Assembly (NCBI RefSeq): GCF_000583875.1
Contig: NZ_CP006571.1
Coordinates: forward strand, 938,645 to 1,002,644
Source: Chlamydia avium 10DC88
GTDB taxonomy: Bacteria; Chlamydiota; Chlamydiia; Chlamydiales; Chlamydiaceae
DNA length: 64,000 bases
Direction: 5' to 3'
The translations under genes and the position numbers were made by a program. Positions 46,153 to 57,363 of this stretch are shown in pieces; positions within the stretch are counted from its first letter, which is position 1, and every line of letters begins with the position of its first letter. The notes under the pieces are model-generated. The model worked only from the letters and a program-made list of their open reading frames with translations. It was not told where the DNA came from and did not search any database.

Positions 46153-47283
46153 ATGTCGGATAATTCAAGAAATTTACTTTATGACAAATTTGAACTTCCT
46201 GAGTCGGTTAAGATCGTTGCCGTAGAGGGTTGTGGCGGTGCTATTGATAAGCAAGCACGTTTTGTCGCTGAGCCTTTGGAAAGAGGAATGGGGCATACAT
46301 TAGGTAATGCTTTAAGACGAGCATTGCTAATTGGTTTGGAAGCTCCTGCGATTATTGCTTTTTCTATGACCGGTGTTCTGCATGAATATATGGCTCTTGA
46401 AGGGGTTATAGAGGACGTAACAAATATAGTTTTGAATTTGAAGGGAGCTTTATTAAAGAAGTATCCTTTTCAGGATGGTAGTAATGGACGTAGCGCACAA
46501 ATAATACGATCTACTATTTCTATTGATGCTTCAGATTTGGCCGCAGCCGGAGGGCAAAAGGTAGTAACTTTAGCCGATTTATTGCAAGAAGGAGGATTTG
46601 AAGCAGTTAATCCTAATCATGTGATTTTCACTGTAACAAAGCCAATGCAACTTGAAGTTGCTTTAAGGGTAGCTTTTGGTAGAGGTTATACAGCTTCAGA
46701 AAGAATCATTCTTGAAGATAAAGGGATGAACGAGATCGTCTTGGACGCTGCTTTTTCTCCTGTGGTGTTAGTAAATTATTTTGTTGAAGACACTCGTGTT
46801 GGTCAAGATACTGATTTTGATCGTTTGATTTTACAAGTGGAAACTGATGGTAGAGTGTCTCCTAAAGAAGCTTTAGCTTTTTCTACTCAAATTCTAGCTA
46901 AACATTTTTCTATTTTTGAAAAAATGGATGAAAAGAAGATCGTTTTCGAAGAGGCAATTTCTATAGAAAAAGAGAATAAAGATGATATTCTTCATAAGTT
47001 GATTTTAGGAATCAATGAGATAGAACTTTCTGTCAGATCTACGAATTGTTTGTCCAACGCAAATATTGAGACCATTGGTGAATTAGTAATTATGCCAGAG
47101 CCTCGTCTTTTGCAGTTCAGAAATTTCGGTAAGAAATCTCTTTGTGAAATTAAGAATAAGCTGAAAGAAATGAAGCTTGAGTTGGGTATGGATCTTAGCC
47201 AGTTTGGTGTTGGTCTAGACAATGTTAAAGAGAAAATGAAGTGGTATGCCGAAAAAATTCGGTCGAAAAATGTTAAGGGATAA
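46153..47283 (+). CDS. rpoA: RNA polymerase alpha subunit
   Basis: 376 residues. The N-terminal dimerisation domain carries [23 protein letters not shown] and [10 protein letters not shown]. The C-terminal domain (about 285-365) contains [21 protein letters not shown] and [20 protein letters not shown], the UP-element and regulator contact surface. It sits between rpsK and rplQ as in most bacteria. The linker is acidic/Lys-rich. Confidence 0.96.
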   Translation: MSDNSRNLLYDKFELPESVKIVAVEGCGGAIDKQARFVAEPLERGMGHTLGNALRRALLIGLEAPAIIAFSMTGVLHEYMALEGVIEDVTNIVLNLKGALLKKYPFQDGSNGRSAQIIRSTISIDASDLAAAGGQKVVTLADLLQEGGFEAVNPNHVIFTVTKPMQLEVALRVAFGRGYTASERIILEDKGMNEIVLDAAFSPVVLVNYFVEDTRVGQDTDFDRLILQVETDGRVSPKEALAFSTQILAKHFSIFEKMDEKKIVFEEAISIEKENKDDILHKLILGINEIELSVRSTNCLSNANIETIGELVIMPEPRLLQFRNFGKKSLCEIKNKLKEMKLELGMDLSQFGVGLDNVKEKMKWYAEKIRSKNVKG

Positions 47284-47289
47284 TTAGAT

Positions 47290-47718
47290 ATGCAACATGC
47301 TAGAAAGAAATTTAGAGTAGGCCGTACTTCTGCACATAATCGTTGTATGTTAGCTAATATGTTGAAGTCTCTAATTCATAAGGAAAGAATAGAAACGACT
47401 TTGCCTAAAGCAAAAGAACTGCGTCGTCATGCAGAAAAAATGATTACATTAGCCAAAAAAAGGACTCTAGCAGCAAGGCGCTTAGCTATTTCTAGATTGA
47501 TGATCCGATATAATAAGCTTACGAGTAAAGAAGCTCGTCAAGTTAAGGCAGGAAATTTATCTTCTTATAATGTAGATCGTACGGTGATTAATAAATTATT
47601 TGATGAATTGACTCCTCGTTTTGTTTCTAGGAATGGTGGATACACTCGTATTTTGAAATTGCAAAATAGAGTTGGTGATAATGCTCAAAAGTGTATTATA
47701 GAGTTTTTAGCTGATTAA
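47290..47718 (+). CDS. rplQ: 50S ribosomal protein L17
   Basis: 142 residues with [45 protein letters not shown] and the C-terminal [19 protein letters not shown]. Last gene of the ribosomal-protein string. gapA starts 41 bases later. Confidence 0.96.
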   Translation: MQHARKKFRVGRTSAHNRCMLANMLKSLIHKERIETTLPKAKELRRHAEKMITLAKKRTLAARRLAISRLMIRYNKLTSKEARQVKAGNLSSYNVDRTVINKLFDELTPRFVSRNGGYTRILKLQNRVGDNAQKCIIEFLAD

Positions 47719-47750
47719 GCTGTTTTTTCAGATACTGACTACACTATTAG

Positions 47751-48767
<1,017 letters not shown>

Positions 48768-48781
48768 TAAGGTTATAATTT

Positions 48782-49627
48782 GTGTATTTTACAAGAGATC
48801 CAGTTATTGAGACTGTAATTACCTCTAGAGAGGGATATAAATTATCTGTTCGTAATACAAAGCATCTTTCACAAGATCCTTTTATTGTTGAAGCAGTTGA
48901 AGTTATTTCTTTAGGAAATACGTGTTTTTTCCGTAATTGTGATCACAGCAAGCCATTTATTGTCCCTGCAGCAGATTATGAAGTTATGGAAATTCGTGAT
49001 ACTAAGATTAATCTTAAAGCGGTAGGATTAGATCGAGGTATTAAAATTGCTGGAGGGCGTGAAGCTTTAATTAAATTACCTAAGTCTGCTCCAGTAGTGA
49101 CTGTCGATGAGAACTCTGTAGAGGTAGTTGAAGAAACTACCGTCGAACCATCTTCTTCTCCATCTCATAGCAATCCACATAAGGAAAAGAAAGAGCGTAA
49201 AGGAGATAAGTGGAAAGAAAAGAAAAAGCAATGTCGTCGTAAGAGTAGTAAAGAATCTCCTTCTGCTTCCTCTTCCGAAGTTGCTGAAGTTTCTCATGAA
49301 GGAGTTTCTCCAGAAGATCCTCAAGAAAATTCAGCAGGAGAACGAAAAGTAGGAGAACAAAAGAAGTTTTCTTTACTGCCTCCTCCTACAAAGTTAATCT
49401 CTGAAATTATGTCTCAATCTACTGTAGATCCTGAAGTTGTAACGGCTGATTTAGATGAGTCCTTACAAGCCTTAGTTAGCGAAAGCTCTGAAGTGATTGA
49501 CTCTTTACTTTCGGATGAAGGATCTCTTGCTCTATCCGAAGAGGATTTGAATAGAGTGTTGGGAGATGTAGAAGAGGCGATATGTGAGCAACCGTCTCCT
49601 TCTTCCTTTTCTATTGAAGATGAGTAG
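48782..49627 (+). CDS. Hypothetical protein with basic and acidic tracts (CT504 position)
   Basis: 281 residues from a GTG at 48782. Residues 1-115 look like a small beta-rich domain, with two Cys in [15 protein letters not shown] Lys/Arg-dense low-complexity tract spans about 130-160 ([20 protein letters not shown]). The last 75 residues are strongly acidic and Ser-rich ([29 protein letters not shown]). I recognise no family. The opposite-charge halves could interact with each other or with ribosomal or nucleic-acid partners; this is speculation. It lies 14 bases behind gapA, and a tRNA-Leu follows. Confidence 0.75.
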   Translation: MYFTRDPVIETVITSREGYKLSVRNTKHLSQDPFIVEAVEVISLGNTCFFRNCDHSKPFIVPAADYEVMEIRDTKINLKAVGLDRGIKIAGGREALIKLPKSAPVVTVDENSVEVVEETTVEPSSSPSHSNPHKEKKERKGDKWKEKKKQCRRKSSKESPSASSSEVAEVSHEGVSPEDPQENSAGERKVGEQKKFSLLPPPTKLISEIMSQSTVDPEVVTADLDESLQALVSESSEVIDSLLSDEGSLALSEEDLNRVLGDVEEAICEQPSPSSFSIEDE

Positions 49628-49756
49628 ATTGCATTAATAGAGTGAAAACTATTGATTTCGAAACAGACTTCTGATAGCATTCTGGTTCATCTTTCGTGGT
49701 TTCTTCACTAGTACCAAGTACTTAGGCATCTGTTGGAAATCTAAGGATTTTTCATT

Positions 49757-49839
49757 GCTCAGATGGTGGAATGGTAGACACTAGGGACTTAAAATCCCTT
49801 GGGCATTGGCCCGTGCAAGTTCGAGTCTTGTTCTGAGCA
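49757..49839 (+). tRNA. tRNA-Leu (anticodon TAA)
   Basis: Acceptor stem GCTCAGA/TCTGAGC with discriminator A, D-arm GGTGGAATGGTAGACAC, anticodon stem AGGGA/TCCCT with loop CTTAAAA (anticodon TAA), a long variable arm (TGGGCATTGGCCCG) and a T arm with GTTCGAG. It is 83 bases with the discriminator. The UUA codon is frequent in AT-rich genes here. CCA is not encoded. Confidence 0.94.
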
Positions 49840-50052
49840 TATCTTTGTATTTGCCCTATTCTTTATTCAATTTATATACACACTTTTGTTTGTTTGGGGA
49901 CTCTTATAAAAATTCTAGATTTTTATTCTAATAGAAAATAGATACTTAGCTTTTCTAGAAGTTTTACTTCATAGCTTCTTCTTATGGAAGTGAGACAAGA
50001 ACTCTTCCGTATGATATAGAAAAAGTAAGTCGAATTAATGTAGAGGTATCCT

Positions 50053-50799
50053 TTGCAGCGTTTTTTATCAGTAATTAGGCTGCATCTAACCTCATGGCTT
50101 AGCAACTTCTTTTTCCTTCATCAGTATAATATCTATTCGCGATTTACTCTTCTTTTGCTTTGTCGATGGAAAGATGCCGATATTAAGGAATGGCAATCTG
50201 CTTGTAATCTTTTATTAGAAGTTTGTAACAAAATGGGGACAGAATTGTCTTCACGTACTTCCAAATTACTAGATGCAGGCCCTGTACTTGGAGAAGAGCA
50301 GAAGATTGCTGAATGGAAACAAAAGTGTTTAGTTTTGGAACAGGATTTTTTATCTCGAGAAGAGACACAGACTTTGGAAATTGAAAAACTCAAAAGTGAA
50401 AATATCTGGTTACAGAATCGTCTTGCTGAAAAACTGCAACAGACACGTCATCAAAATGACGTTATCGAAGGATTAAAACGTGATTTAATAGAAAGTGTAC
50501 AACAAACGGAGATTAGTGAAGGAAGACGTTTGTGTTATGAACATAAAATTAAGATGCTTGAAGAACAAATAGATAGACTAGCTATGTCTCAAACTCGAGA
50601 GAATATGTTTGAAACTCAAGCAGAGACTTCATTTAAGCAACAGAAAATGGCAGACACACATTTCACATTGAGTTTTTGGAAAAATCAAGTCAATAAAGAA
50701 ATACTTTGTTCAAAAGATGTCGATAAATTTCACTTAGATCTGCAATGCTATGGACAATCAAGGCAAAAAACACAAAAAATTATACAAGTTCAAGAATAA
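50053..50799 (+). CDS. Coiled-coil hypothetical protein (CT503 position)
   Basis: 248 residues read from a TTG at 50053, which has GAGG at a good spacing. The N-terminus (about 1-36) contains aromatic and hydrophobic residues that could sit at a membrane (LSNFFFLHQYNIYSRFTLLLL). From about residue 90 to 200 the sequence is a strong coiled coil (LEIEKLKSENIWLQNRLAEK, EGRRLCYEHKIKMLEEQIDR). A shorter protein from the ATG at 50233 is possible. Function unknown; it lies upstream of ruvC but 113 bases away. Confidence 0.65.
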   Translation: MQRFLSVIRLHLTSWLSNFFFLHQYNIYSRFTLLLLCRWKDADIKEWQSACNLLLEVCNKMGTELSSRTSKLLDAGPVLGEEQKIAEWKQKCLVLEQDFLSREETQTLEIEKLKSENIWLQNRLAEKLQQTRHQNDVIEGLKRDLIESVQQTEISEGRRLCYEHKIKMLEEQIDRLAMSQTRENMFETQAETSFKQQKMADTHFTLSFWKNQVNKEILCSKDVDKFHLDLQCYGQSRQKTQKIIQVQE

Positions 50800-50912
50800 G
50801 TGTTTTTTGATGTATCTAGGTTGTAATTTCGAGTCATAATTATCCATTTCTCATAATGGAATGAAGGCGGATTTGCCCTAGAACAAATTCTTAAGAGTAT
50901 GTAGATTGATGT

Positions 50913-51404
50913 ATGGAACAACTAATTATGGGAATCGATCCAGGAACACTTGCTTCTGGATACGCAGTTATTGTAAAAGAGAAACGTCATCAAATTCGTG
51001 CCCATAGTTATGGGGTTATTCGTTTATCCCAAAAGCAGACACTATCACAAAGGTATGAGAAGCTTTTTAGTACAATATCAGAAATCGTAGATACTGTACG
51101 ACCCGATGTTGTAGTGCTTGAAACTCAGTACGTACACAAGAACCCCCAAAGTACTATAAAACTTGGCATGGCACGAGGTGTGTTATTACTTGCTGCTGCT
51201 TTAAGAAAAATTCCTATATTTGAATATGCCCCTAATGTTGCTAAGAGAGCGGTTATCGGTAAGGGTAATGCTAGCAAGTATCAGATTCAGCTTATGGTTA
51301 GTAAAATGCTTCATATCCCAAATATTTTACAGCCTGATTGTGAAGACATAGCCGATGCTTTTGCTTTGGCTATTTGTCATGCACACACGTCTTCTTATTC
51401 CTAG
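50913..51404 (+). CDS. ruvC: Holliday junction endonuclease RuvC
   Basis: 163-residue dimeric resolvase. Acidic catalytic residues are seen in [13 protein letters not shown] (Asp), [11 protein letters not shown] (Glu) and [13 protein letters not shown] (two Asp). It cuts junctions branch-migrated by RuvAB. ruvA follows after 11 bases, and ruvB is not in this window. Confidence 0.95.
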   Translation: MEQLIMGIDPGTLASGYAVIVKEKRHQIRAHSYGVIRLSQKQTLSQRYEKLFSTISEIVDTVRPDVVVLETQYVHKNPQSTIKLGMARGVLLLAAALRKIPIFEYAPNVAKRAVIGKGNASKYQIQLMVSKMLHIPNILQPDCEDIADAFALAICHAHTSSYS

Positions 51405-51415
51405 GGGGTAGAATA

Positions 51416-52036
51416 ATGTATGATTATCTTCGTGGAATTCTTACTTATATAGGCCCAGGATATATATCTATTGAATGTCGAGGTTTAGGATTTGGTATTT
51501 GTGTGGCTGATTGCTGGATTATAGAATTATCTAGTCAATTACACTGTGAGCTTATGGTATATACCTTCACAGTAGTTCGAGAGACAGAGCCTGTATTATA
51601 TGGGTTTCGTTCTCGAGGAGAACGTGAGTGTTTCCGTATGCTGCTTTCGTTTTCTGGAATAGGACCAAAAACAGGTTTAGCAATTTTAAATACCTTTTCT
51701 CTAAGTCAGTTATGCACTATTGCACGTACAGAAGATGTTAAAGCTATAGCTTCTGTACCTGGTATTGGTAAAAAGACAGCTGAAAAATTAATGGTAGATT
51801 TAAAACAAAAACTTACTGACTTGCTTCCCCTAGACACACATACCTCTTCTTGGGAACCAACCAAACTTTCTCATATAGATGAGGGAATCCAAGCATTAGC
51901 TGCATTAGGATATTCTAAGTCTATAGCCGAAAAAATGATTATAGAGGCTATGCGTGATCTCCCAGAGAATGCTTCGTTAGCAGAAATATTGCCCATTGCA
52001 TTAAAAAAGAACCTCAAGGACTTAAACAAGATCTAG
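51416..52036 (+). CDS. ruvA: Holliday junction helicase subunit RuvA
   Basis: 206 residues from ATG at 51416 ([16 protein letters not shown]), which follows the AGGGGGT ribosome-binding site. The in-frame ATG at 51374 falls inside ruvC and is rejected. OB-fold N-terminus, two HhH motifs ([13 protein letters not shown] and [13 protein letters not shown]) and the C-terminal domain III ([16 protein letters not shown]) that contacts RuvB. Confidence 0.95.
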   Translation: MYDYLRGILTYIGPGYISIECRGLGFGICVADCWIIELSSQLHCELMVYTFTVVRETEPVLYGFRSRGERECFRMLLSFSGIGPKTGLAILNTFSLSQLCTIARTEDVKAIASVPGIGKKTAEKLMVDLKQKLTDLLPLDTHTSSWEPTKLSHIDEGIQALAALGYSKSIAEKMIIEAMRDLPENASLAEILPIALKKNLKDLNKI

Positions 52037-52102
52037 ACTTTCCTAGAAATCATGATATAATTTCCTGCAAATTTACTGTTTAAGGAGCAATTAATAATAC
52101 AT

Positions 52103-52534
52103 ATGGAACGAACGCTATCAATCATCAAGCCTGATTCAGTAGGTAAAGGTCACATTGGAGAAATTATCGCGACTTTTGAGAAATTGGGATTCCGCATAGC
52201 TGCAATGAAAATGTTGCATTTATCTGTAAAAGAAGCAGAAGGTTTCTACGCTGTTCATAAGTCTCGTCCATTTTTTCAGGAACTTGTGGATTTTATGATT
52301 TCCGGACCTGTTGTTGTTATGGTACTTGAAGGAGAAAATGCTGTAATACGTAACCGTGAGATTATGGGAGCAACAAATCCTCAGGAAGCAGCACAAGGGA
52401 CTCTTCGTGCACGATTTGGTGAATCTATAGGAATCAATGCAGTACATGGCTCTGATAGTTTAGAAAACGCAACAATAGAGATCCGTTACTTTTTTAGTGA
52501 AATTGATATTGTAAACTCTTCTACGATACTATAG
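52103..52534 (+). CDS. ndk: Nucleoside diphosphate kinase
   Basis: 143 residues. The active-site His lies in NAVHGSDS. Start [20 protein letters not shown], with [13 protein letters not shown] and [15 protein letters not shown], all conserved. It balances NTP pools, important in an organism that imports nucleotides through Npt transporters. It is convergent with lplA. Confidence 0.96.
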   Translation: MERTLSIIKPDSVGKGHIGEIIATFEKLGFRIAAMKMLHLSVKEAEGFYAVHKSRPFFQELVDFMISGPVVVMVLEGENAVIRNREIMGATNPQEAAQGTLRARFGESIGINAVHGSDSLENATIEIRYFFSEIDIVNSSTIL

Positions 52535-52542
52535 AGGAAGGC

Positions 52543-53250
52543 TTACAGTAGCCTAGTAGACTTCCTGTGAGGTTGTTCTATAAAATATTTAATCTCGTGT
52601 TCCGAAAGATCTTCCCAAGAGAATAAACTACTGGCCGACATCTTTAATTTATCAATAAAGTGTTTTTTAGTAGGAAAGTATGGACGAATTGTTGTCAGGA
52701 AGTCTTGATGCTTTCGTTGTTTCCTATAGGATGGTTGTTTTTGGGGTATGGGTAGATAGCGAGCTATCTTCTCAATGTCCATATCCCAAAGAAATGAGGA
52801 GTGGTGTACCCAACGGAATCGTTGAATATATTGAGCATTTCCTGCAACTTTTTTGTTTCCTAAGGTATAGTCATTTTCATTGATAGCAAATGTTGTTGGG
52901 AAGATAGGAGCATAGATTGTATAGGTCCAAGACATGAGTTCTTGAGAACTCATCATGGGTTCTGAGGAGTTGATGATCCAAGTTACTAATAAGCTATTTT
53001 TATCAATAAAAACAGTACCTCCACCACTATAGCGCCTAATGATAGGAATATTATCAGATCGTAGTGCGGATAGATACAGATCTTCTTTAACAGATCTTGA
53101 TATGCCCAGAACAACAGCTTCAGGAGCGTTCATATTAATTAGACATACATTCTCTGTGCAGTTACGTAGAAGTGCTTCTTCTAGTTGTAATTGTGTAAAG
53201 ATGGGAACTTCGGATAGATGAAGGAAATAACAATTTTTATTGGTGAGCAT
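52543..53250 (-). CDS. lplA: Lipoate-protein ligase A family protein
   Basis: 235-residue biotin/lipoate ligase-fold protein. It has the substrate-binding [12 protein letters not shown] and the catalytic-Lys segment [13 protein letters not shown]. It likely attaches lipoate to 2-oxoacid dehydrogenases or glycine-cleavage H protein. Its start overlaps mnmG by 14 bases. C-terminal accessory domain is short. Chlamydiae carry more than one LplA, so substrate is open. Confidence 0.86.
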   Translation of the reverse strand: MLTNKNCYFLHLSEVPIFTQLQLEEALLRNCTENVCLINMNAPEAVVLGISRSVKEDLYLSALRSDNIPIIRRYSGGGTVFIDKNSLLVTWIINSSEPMMSSQELMSWTYTIYAPIFPTTFAINENDYTLGNKKVAGNAQYIQRFRWVHHSSFLWDMDIEKIARYLPIPQKQPSYRKQRKHQDFLTTIRPYFPTKKHFIDKLKMSASSLFSWEDLSEHEIKYFIEQPHRKSTRLL

Positions 53251-55072
53251 GTTTTTTTATAGCAATCATCAGTACTTGGATATCGGCATTTGCGATTCCA
53301 GATATTCTTGATGCAGAACCTATGGTTCTTGGTGTAAATTTTGATAATTTTTCTCTAGCTTCTAAACTTAGAGCAGAAATACTATGATAGTCAATGTCTT
53401 GAGGGATTGACATGTTTTCTGATTTAGATAGGCTTTGAATCAAAGCTTTTTGACGATCTATATATCCTGAATATTTAATATCCATTTCCAAGGAGGCATT
53501 TAATATAGGACCTAAATCATGCACATCCTCAGGAAAAGTTTCTTTTAAAATTGCATAAGATATTTCGGGACGACATAACACTTTAGTTAGAGTAACAATA
53601 GAATTTCCATATTTTCTAAATGTTTTACTTAGATGGACTTTTTCTTCTTCTAAAATACGCTTATGATTTTCAAATACTTTATAACGTTCTTCACTTAATA
53701 ATCCTAAATCTCTCCCATAGTGAGAGAGACGTAGATAAGCATTGTCTTGTCTTAAAAGTAGGCGATGTTCTGCTCTACTTGTAAACATACGATAGGGTTC
53801 ATCTAATACCTGTGTAGTGAGATCATCAAGCAAGACACCAATATAAGATTCTTGACGTGTGGGGATAAACGGAGGGTTGGCAAGTACTTTATTTGCAGCA
53901 TTGATTCCTGCAATTAAACCTTGAGCCGCAGCCTCTTCATAACCTGTGGTTCCGTTAATTTGTCCACAAAGGAAAAGTCCTTCTATAATTTTAGTTTCTA
54001 AAGTGGGGTGGATTACATTCCCGTGCACGTAATCATATTCTATCGCATAAGCAGGACGAGTAATAATAGCATTTTCTAGCCCATGGACAGAACGAATCAT
54101 ACGGTATTGAACATCAAAGGGCATAGATGTAGATAATCCGTTAACGTAGACTTCTTGAGTGTTCAGACCCTCAGGCTCTAAAAAGATGAGATGACGATCC
54201 TTGTCAGAAAATTTTACGATTTTATCTTCAATTGATGGACAGTAGCGAGGACCTACACCTTCGATATGACCTCCATATAAAGCAGATCGGTGAATATTTT
54301 CCGCGATAATATCTTTTGTTTTTTCCGTAGTATGCGTAATGTGGCATGAAACTTGAGGAAGAGGAGGGACAAATGGTGTTTCTCTATGAACGAACCCAAC
54401 ACCTACATCTCCCTTTTGCTCTTCTGTTACAGAAAAATCAATAGAAGATGCTAATAAGCGAGGAGGAGTACCTGTTTTTAATCTACTTAAAGGGAAGCCC
54501 CGTTCTTTTAGAGCTAAGGACAAACCCGTAGACCCGGGATCTCCAAGACGACCTCCAGAAAAATTCTTATCGCCAATATGAATGAGGCCACGCATAAACG
54601 TTCCAGAAGACAAGACTACTGTCTTTCCTAGATACGTAATACCTTCCTTAGTTGTTACTCCTTGGATACGACCATCTTGATCTAGTAAAGATTCTACAGT
54701 ACCTTGCATAATATGCAACCCAGAGAGCCCTTCTAATAAGCGTTTCATATGAATATGATACATTTGCTTATCAACTTGAGCTCTTGGTGCTCGTACAGCC
54801 GGACCCTTAGTTTGATTTAAGATACGAAATTGTATCCCAGATAAATCGGCTACCTCGGCCATAACGCCACCAAGGGCATCAATTTCCCGTACGATATGAC
54901 CTTTCCCAATACCACCAATAGCAGGATTACAACTTAACTTAGCTATCGTATCCAAATTAGAAGTTAACAGCAGCGTTGTAACACCCATTTTTGCAGAACA
55001 AAATGCAGCTTCACAACCTGCATGCCCAGCACCAACTACAATAACATCATAGTAAATAGGGTGAGTCCACAT
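53237..55072 (-). CDS. mnmG: tRNA uridine-34 carboxymethylaminomethyl-modifying enzyme MnmG (GidA)
   Basis: 611 residues. FAD-binding start [14 protein letters not shown], conserved [23 protein letters not shown], the catalytic-region Cys, [19 protein letters not shown] and the helical C-terminus. With MnmE it modifies the wobble uridine of several tRNAs. A 29-codon basic gene ends 10 bases before its ATG, so the two are probably one transcript. Confidence 0.96.
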   Translation of the reverse strand: MWTHPIYYDVIVVGAGHAGCEAAFCSAKMGVTTLLLTSNLDTIAKLSCNPAIGGIGKGHIVREIDALGGVMAEVADLSGIQFRILNQTKGPAVRAPRAQVDKQMYHIHMKRLLEGLSGLHIMQGTVESLLDQDGRIQGVTTKEGITYLGKTVVLSSGTFMRGLIHIGDKNFSGGRLGDPGSTGLSLALKERGFPLSRLKTGTPPRLLASSIDFSVTEEQKGDVGVGFVHRETPFVPPLPQVSCHITHTTEKTKDIIAENIHRSALYGGHIEGVGPRYCPSIEDKIVKFSDKDRHLIFLEPEGLNTQEVYVNGLSTSMPFDVQYRMIRSVHGLENAIITRPAYAIEYDYVHGNVIHPTLETKIIEGLFLCGQINGTTGYEEAAAQGLIAGINAANKVLANPPFIPTRQESYIGVLLDDLTTQVLDEPYRMFTSRAEHRLLLRQDNAYLRLSHYGRDLGLLSEERYKVFENHKRILEEEKVHLSKTFRKYGNSIVTLTKVLCRPEISYAILKETFPEDVHDLGPILNASLEMDIKYSGYIDRQKALIQSLSKSENMSIPQDIDYHSISALSLEAREKLSKFTPRTIGSASRISGIANADIQVLMIAIKKHAHQ

Positions 55073-55082
55073 AAACTAGCTA

Positions 55083-55172
55083 TTATTTATTTTTATGACG
55101 ATCTCTTCGACGTCTTTTCTTACGCTTATGTTTAGCGATTTTAAGTCTTCGTTTTTTCTTAACAGATGACAT
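55083..55172 (-). CDS. Small basic protein of the bS22/AURKAIP1-COX24 type
   Basis: 29-codon gene reading MSSVKKKRRLKIAKHK and then RKKRRRRDRHKNK. More than half of the residues are Lys or Arg. The pattern 'VKKKRR.K..KHKR.K..RR.R' resembles the AURKAIP1/COX24 domain of mitochondrial mS38 and the short mycobacterial bS22. That makes a small-subunit ribosomal protein likely. It lies 10 bases upstream of mnmG, with a possible promoter 16-45 bases before its ATG. Too short for usual gene finders. Confidence 0.8.
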   Translation of the reverse strand: MSSVKKKRRLKIAKHKRKKRRRRDRHKNK

Positions 55173-55481
55173 AGTCTTTATTTATTGTTAGCATATGATA
55201 TTGCATGGTTTGATCTTTTCTTAAAAAGAAAAAAATCTGAAAAAAGATTAGAAATACCTAAGCTTTTTTCTGGATGCTTTAACTAAGCAAATTATGTTAC
55301 CTATTTTTGTAAAAAATACTCAACAAACCAAGTGAATAGTGCCTTTGACCCAAAGAGCATCTTTTTAGGAAACAATTGGAGCCATGTTACTATAAAGATA
55401 TTTTGTGGTCTACTAGCGATTTTAACTAAGGGGAAGGGAAGCGACTTAACTTAAGCTTAAAGATTAGAAGTAGATATAAAA
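55173..55481. other. Intergenic region between the bS22-like gene and dnaB
   Basis: About 309 bases with no ORF of note. On the minus strand it carries a candidate promoter for the bS22-like gene and mnmG at 55195-55224. The dnaB 3' end lies on the other side; no clear terminator hairpin is seen. The middle is A/T-rich and shows no tRNA or repeat. Confidence 0.5.
55195..55224 (-). promoter_or_regulatory. Candidate promoter for bS22-like gene and mnmG
   Basis: On the minus strand, TTAAGA (55224-55219) and TATCAT (55200-55195) are separated by 18 bases, a fair sigma-66 match. Predicted start lies about 16 bases before the ATG at 55172. Confidence 0.4.
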
Positions 55482-56894
55482 TTATCCAGGAAATTCAAGG
55501 TATGAGTAGTTTCTAAAACGGGCTAATTCTTTTTCAAAAACTAAGGGTACAGAGCCAATAGATCCGTGACGGTTTTTTGCAATGATCAATTCTGCTGTTC
55601 CAGGTTTATCATTAGGATCGTAGTATTCTCGACGTAAAAGAAACATAACCAGATCCGAATCTTGCTCAATGCTTCCACTTTCTCTCAAGTCACTCATCAT
55701 GGGACGATGATTAGCTCTATCTTCCACTTTTCTAGATAGCTGAGATAAACAAAGAATAGGGATATTTAATTCTCTAGCTAAAGTTTTTAGCATTCGGGAA
55801 ATTTCTGAGATTTCTGTTTGACGGCTCTCTATAGAACGTAAAGTCCCTGAGCCAGAAAGCAACTGCAAATAATCAATAATTAAAAATTGAATGTCGTAAC
55901 TTTCTTTCATCCTTCGAGCTCTTGCTCTAAGGTCTGTGACTTTCAATCCTGGTTGATCGTCTATTAACAAAGTATGTTGTTGCATTTCATTAACAACAGA
56001 GACAATACGTTGGAAATCTTGGCCAGATAGATCTCCTACATTAATTTTCCTAGATTCTACCTCGGAACGTGAACAAATTATCCTGTGGATAAGTTGATCT
56101 ACAGTCATTTCTAAAGAAAAAATCCCAATTGGAATATGGTTATGGAAACACATATTTTCTGCGATATTTAAAGCAAGAGCAGTCTTCCCCATGGCAGGAC
56201 GTGCAGCAAGAATCATAAGATTAGAGGGTGAAAAACCGTTAACTAATTTATCTAAATCGATGAAGTGAGTAGATAAACCTGAAATGGGTAGAGCATTGCT
56301 ATCATGAGCATGTTGTTGAAAAAACTCTTGTTTTTCCTGTAATTGAACAAGGAAGGGTTTGTCTTGTACTGAAGTTAACCCCTGGAGTTTTTCTGCAACA
56401 AGGACATAAGGTGTAGGAGAGGTCGTTTGACTAATCTTGAATAAGGCTGCTTGAGCTTCATCTAGAGCAACAGCAACATCTTTAGGTTCTTCTATCGCCT
56501 TTTTTTCTATTTCTTTTGCTGTTTGAATCATCTTTCTTAAAATAGATTTGGAAAGAATGATTTGAATATACTCTTCGATATAGGCTGTAGTTCCTGCAAA
56601 GTCTGCTAAGGAAATTAAATAACTAGGGCCCCCAATCACATTGAGGTTATTCCTTCGCTTAAGTTCTTCTCCAGCAAGGAGAACATCTACGGGTTTATCT
56701 TGTTTAAAAGCATCTTGAAGAACTCGGAAGATGATTTTATGCTCAAGATAATAAAAATCTTCTTCATTCAATTGATTGGCTGCAAGATTTAGGTAATTTA
56801 CACCAGTAAGCATAGCTCCGAGAACAATCATTTCTGATTCTTTAGAATTTGGAAGACCAGGCAATTTGAGTTGGGGTGCTTTATCTACTTGCAT
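55482..56894 (-). CDS. dnaB: Replicative DNA helicase DnaB
   Basis: 470-residue hexameric helicase. The N-terminal primase-interaction domain begins with LPNSKESEMIVLGAML. The RecA-like domain holds Walker A (ARPAMGKTALALN), Walker B (FLIIDYLQLLSG) and the arginine-finger region with LSRKVEDRANHRPMMSDLRESGSIEQ. It unwinds DNA ahead of DnaE. No intein. Transcribed divergently from the tRNA-Ser at 57100. Confidence 0.96.
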   Translation of the reverse strand: MQVDKAPQLKLPGLPNSKESEMIVLGAMLTGVNYLNLAANQLNEEDFYYLEHKIIFRVLQDAFKQDKPVDVLLAGEELKRRNNLNVIGGPSYLISLADFAGTTAYIEEYIQIILSKSILRKMIQTAKEIEKKAIEEPKDVAVALDEAQAALFKISQTTSPTPYVLVAEKLQGLTSVQDKPFLVQLQEKQEFFQQHAHDSNALPISGLSTHFIDLDKLVNGFSPSNLMILAARPAMGKTALALNIAENMCFHNHIPIGIFSLEMTVDQLIHRIICSRSEVESRKINVGDLSGQDFQRIVSVVNEMQQHTLLIDDQPGLKVTDLRARARRMKESYDIQFLIIDYLQLLSGSGTLRSIESRQTEISEISRMLKTLARELNIPILCLSQLSRKVEDRANHRPMMSDLRESGSIEQDSDLVMFLLRREYYDPNDKPGTAELIIAKNRHGSIGSVPLVFEKELARFRNYSYLEFPG

Positions 56895-57099
56895 TGTCGT
56901 AAGTTCTATATGAAGTCGGGATCTGTAATATGAAGTTTAGGTTAGGATATCGCATATATATGCTCAAGTTATAAAGAGTATAGGTTTCAACTCTTCTATT
57001 TGAAAAGTTCACTTGCTTTCATTGAGAGCAGCTATTATTCTACTTATTTTATTGGTTGGATCTACAATCGCTAGAAAGCGAAGCCCACCTATGTTTTAA

Positions 57100-57187
57100 G
57101 GAAAGATGACTGAGTGGTCGAAAGTACGTCCCTGCTAAGGACGCGTACCCCTAAAGGGTACCGTGGGTTCGAATCCCACTCTTTCCG
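57100..57187 (+). tRNA. tRNA-Ser (anticodon GCT)
   Basis: Acceptor stem GGAAAGA/TCTTTCC with discriminator G, D arm with TGGTCGAAAG, anticodon stem CGTCC/GGACG with loop CTGCTAA (anticodon GCT), a long variable arm (TACCCCTAAAGGGTA) and T arm with GTTCGAATC. It is 88 bases with the discriminator. It reads AGC and AGU codons. No CCA is encoded. Confidence 0.95.
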
Positions 57188-57277
57188 ATTTTAAAATATT
57201 CGTTTTTATTCATATCTGGGCTTCTTATAAAAGAAAGTATGATTGATAAGTTTCCTTGAAGAGGGGGAACTCTGTTC

Positions 57278-57307
57278 TTGCTTGTAAAACGAGGCTTACC
57301 GTATAAT
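57278..57307 (+). promoter_or_regulatory. Sigma-66 promoter of pgsA
   Basis: TTGCTT (57278-57283) and a perfect TATAAT (57302-57307) are 18 bases apart. Transcription would start near 57314, 50 bases before the pgsA ATG. Confidence 0.7.
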
Positions 57308-57363
57308 GAGCTGTTTTAGAATGATGTTAAGATTCCTTCGCAAAGATTACATTAGCCAATATC

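Noticed and set aside
49076..49352. Overlapping ORFs on both strands within the CT504-like gene
   Set aside because: They arise from the Lys/Arg-rich low-complexity tract of the main frame and lack ribosome-binding sites.
52535..52566. AGGAAG/CTTCCT hairpin at the ndk/lplA junction as a bidirectional terminator
   Set aside because: It overlaps the last lplA codons, its long loop is weak, and no U-run follows. I could not support it as a terminator.
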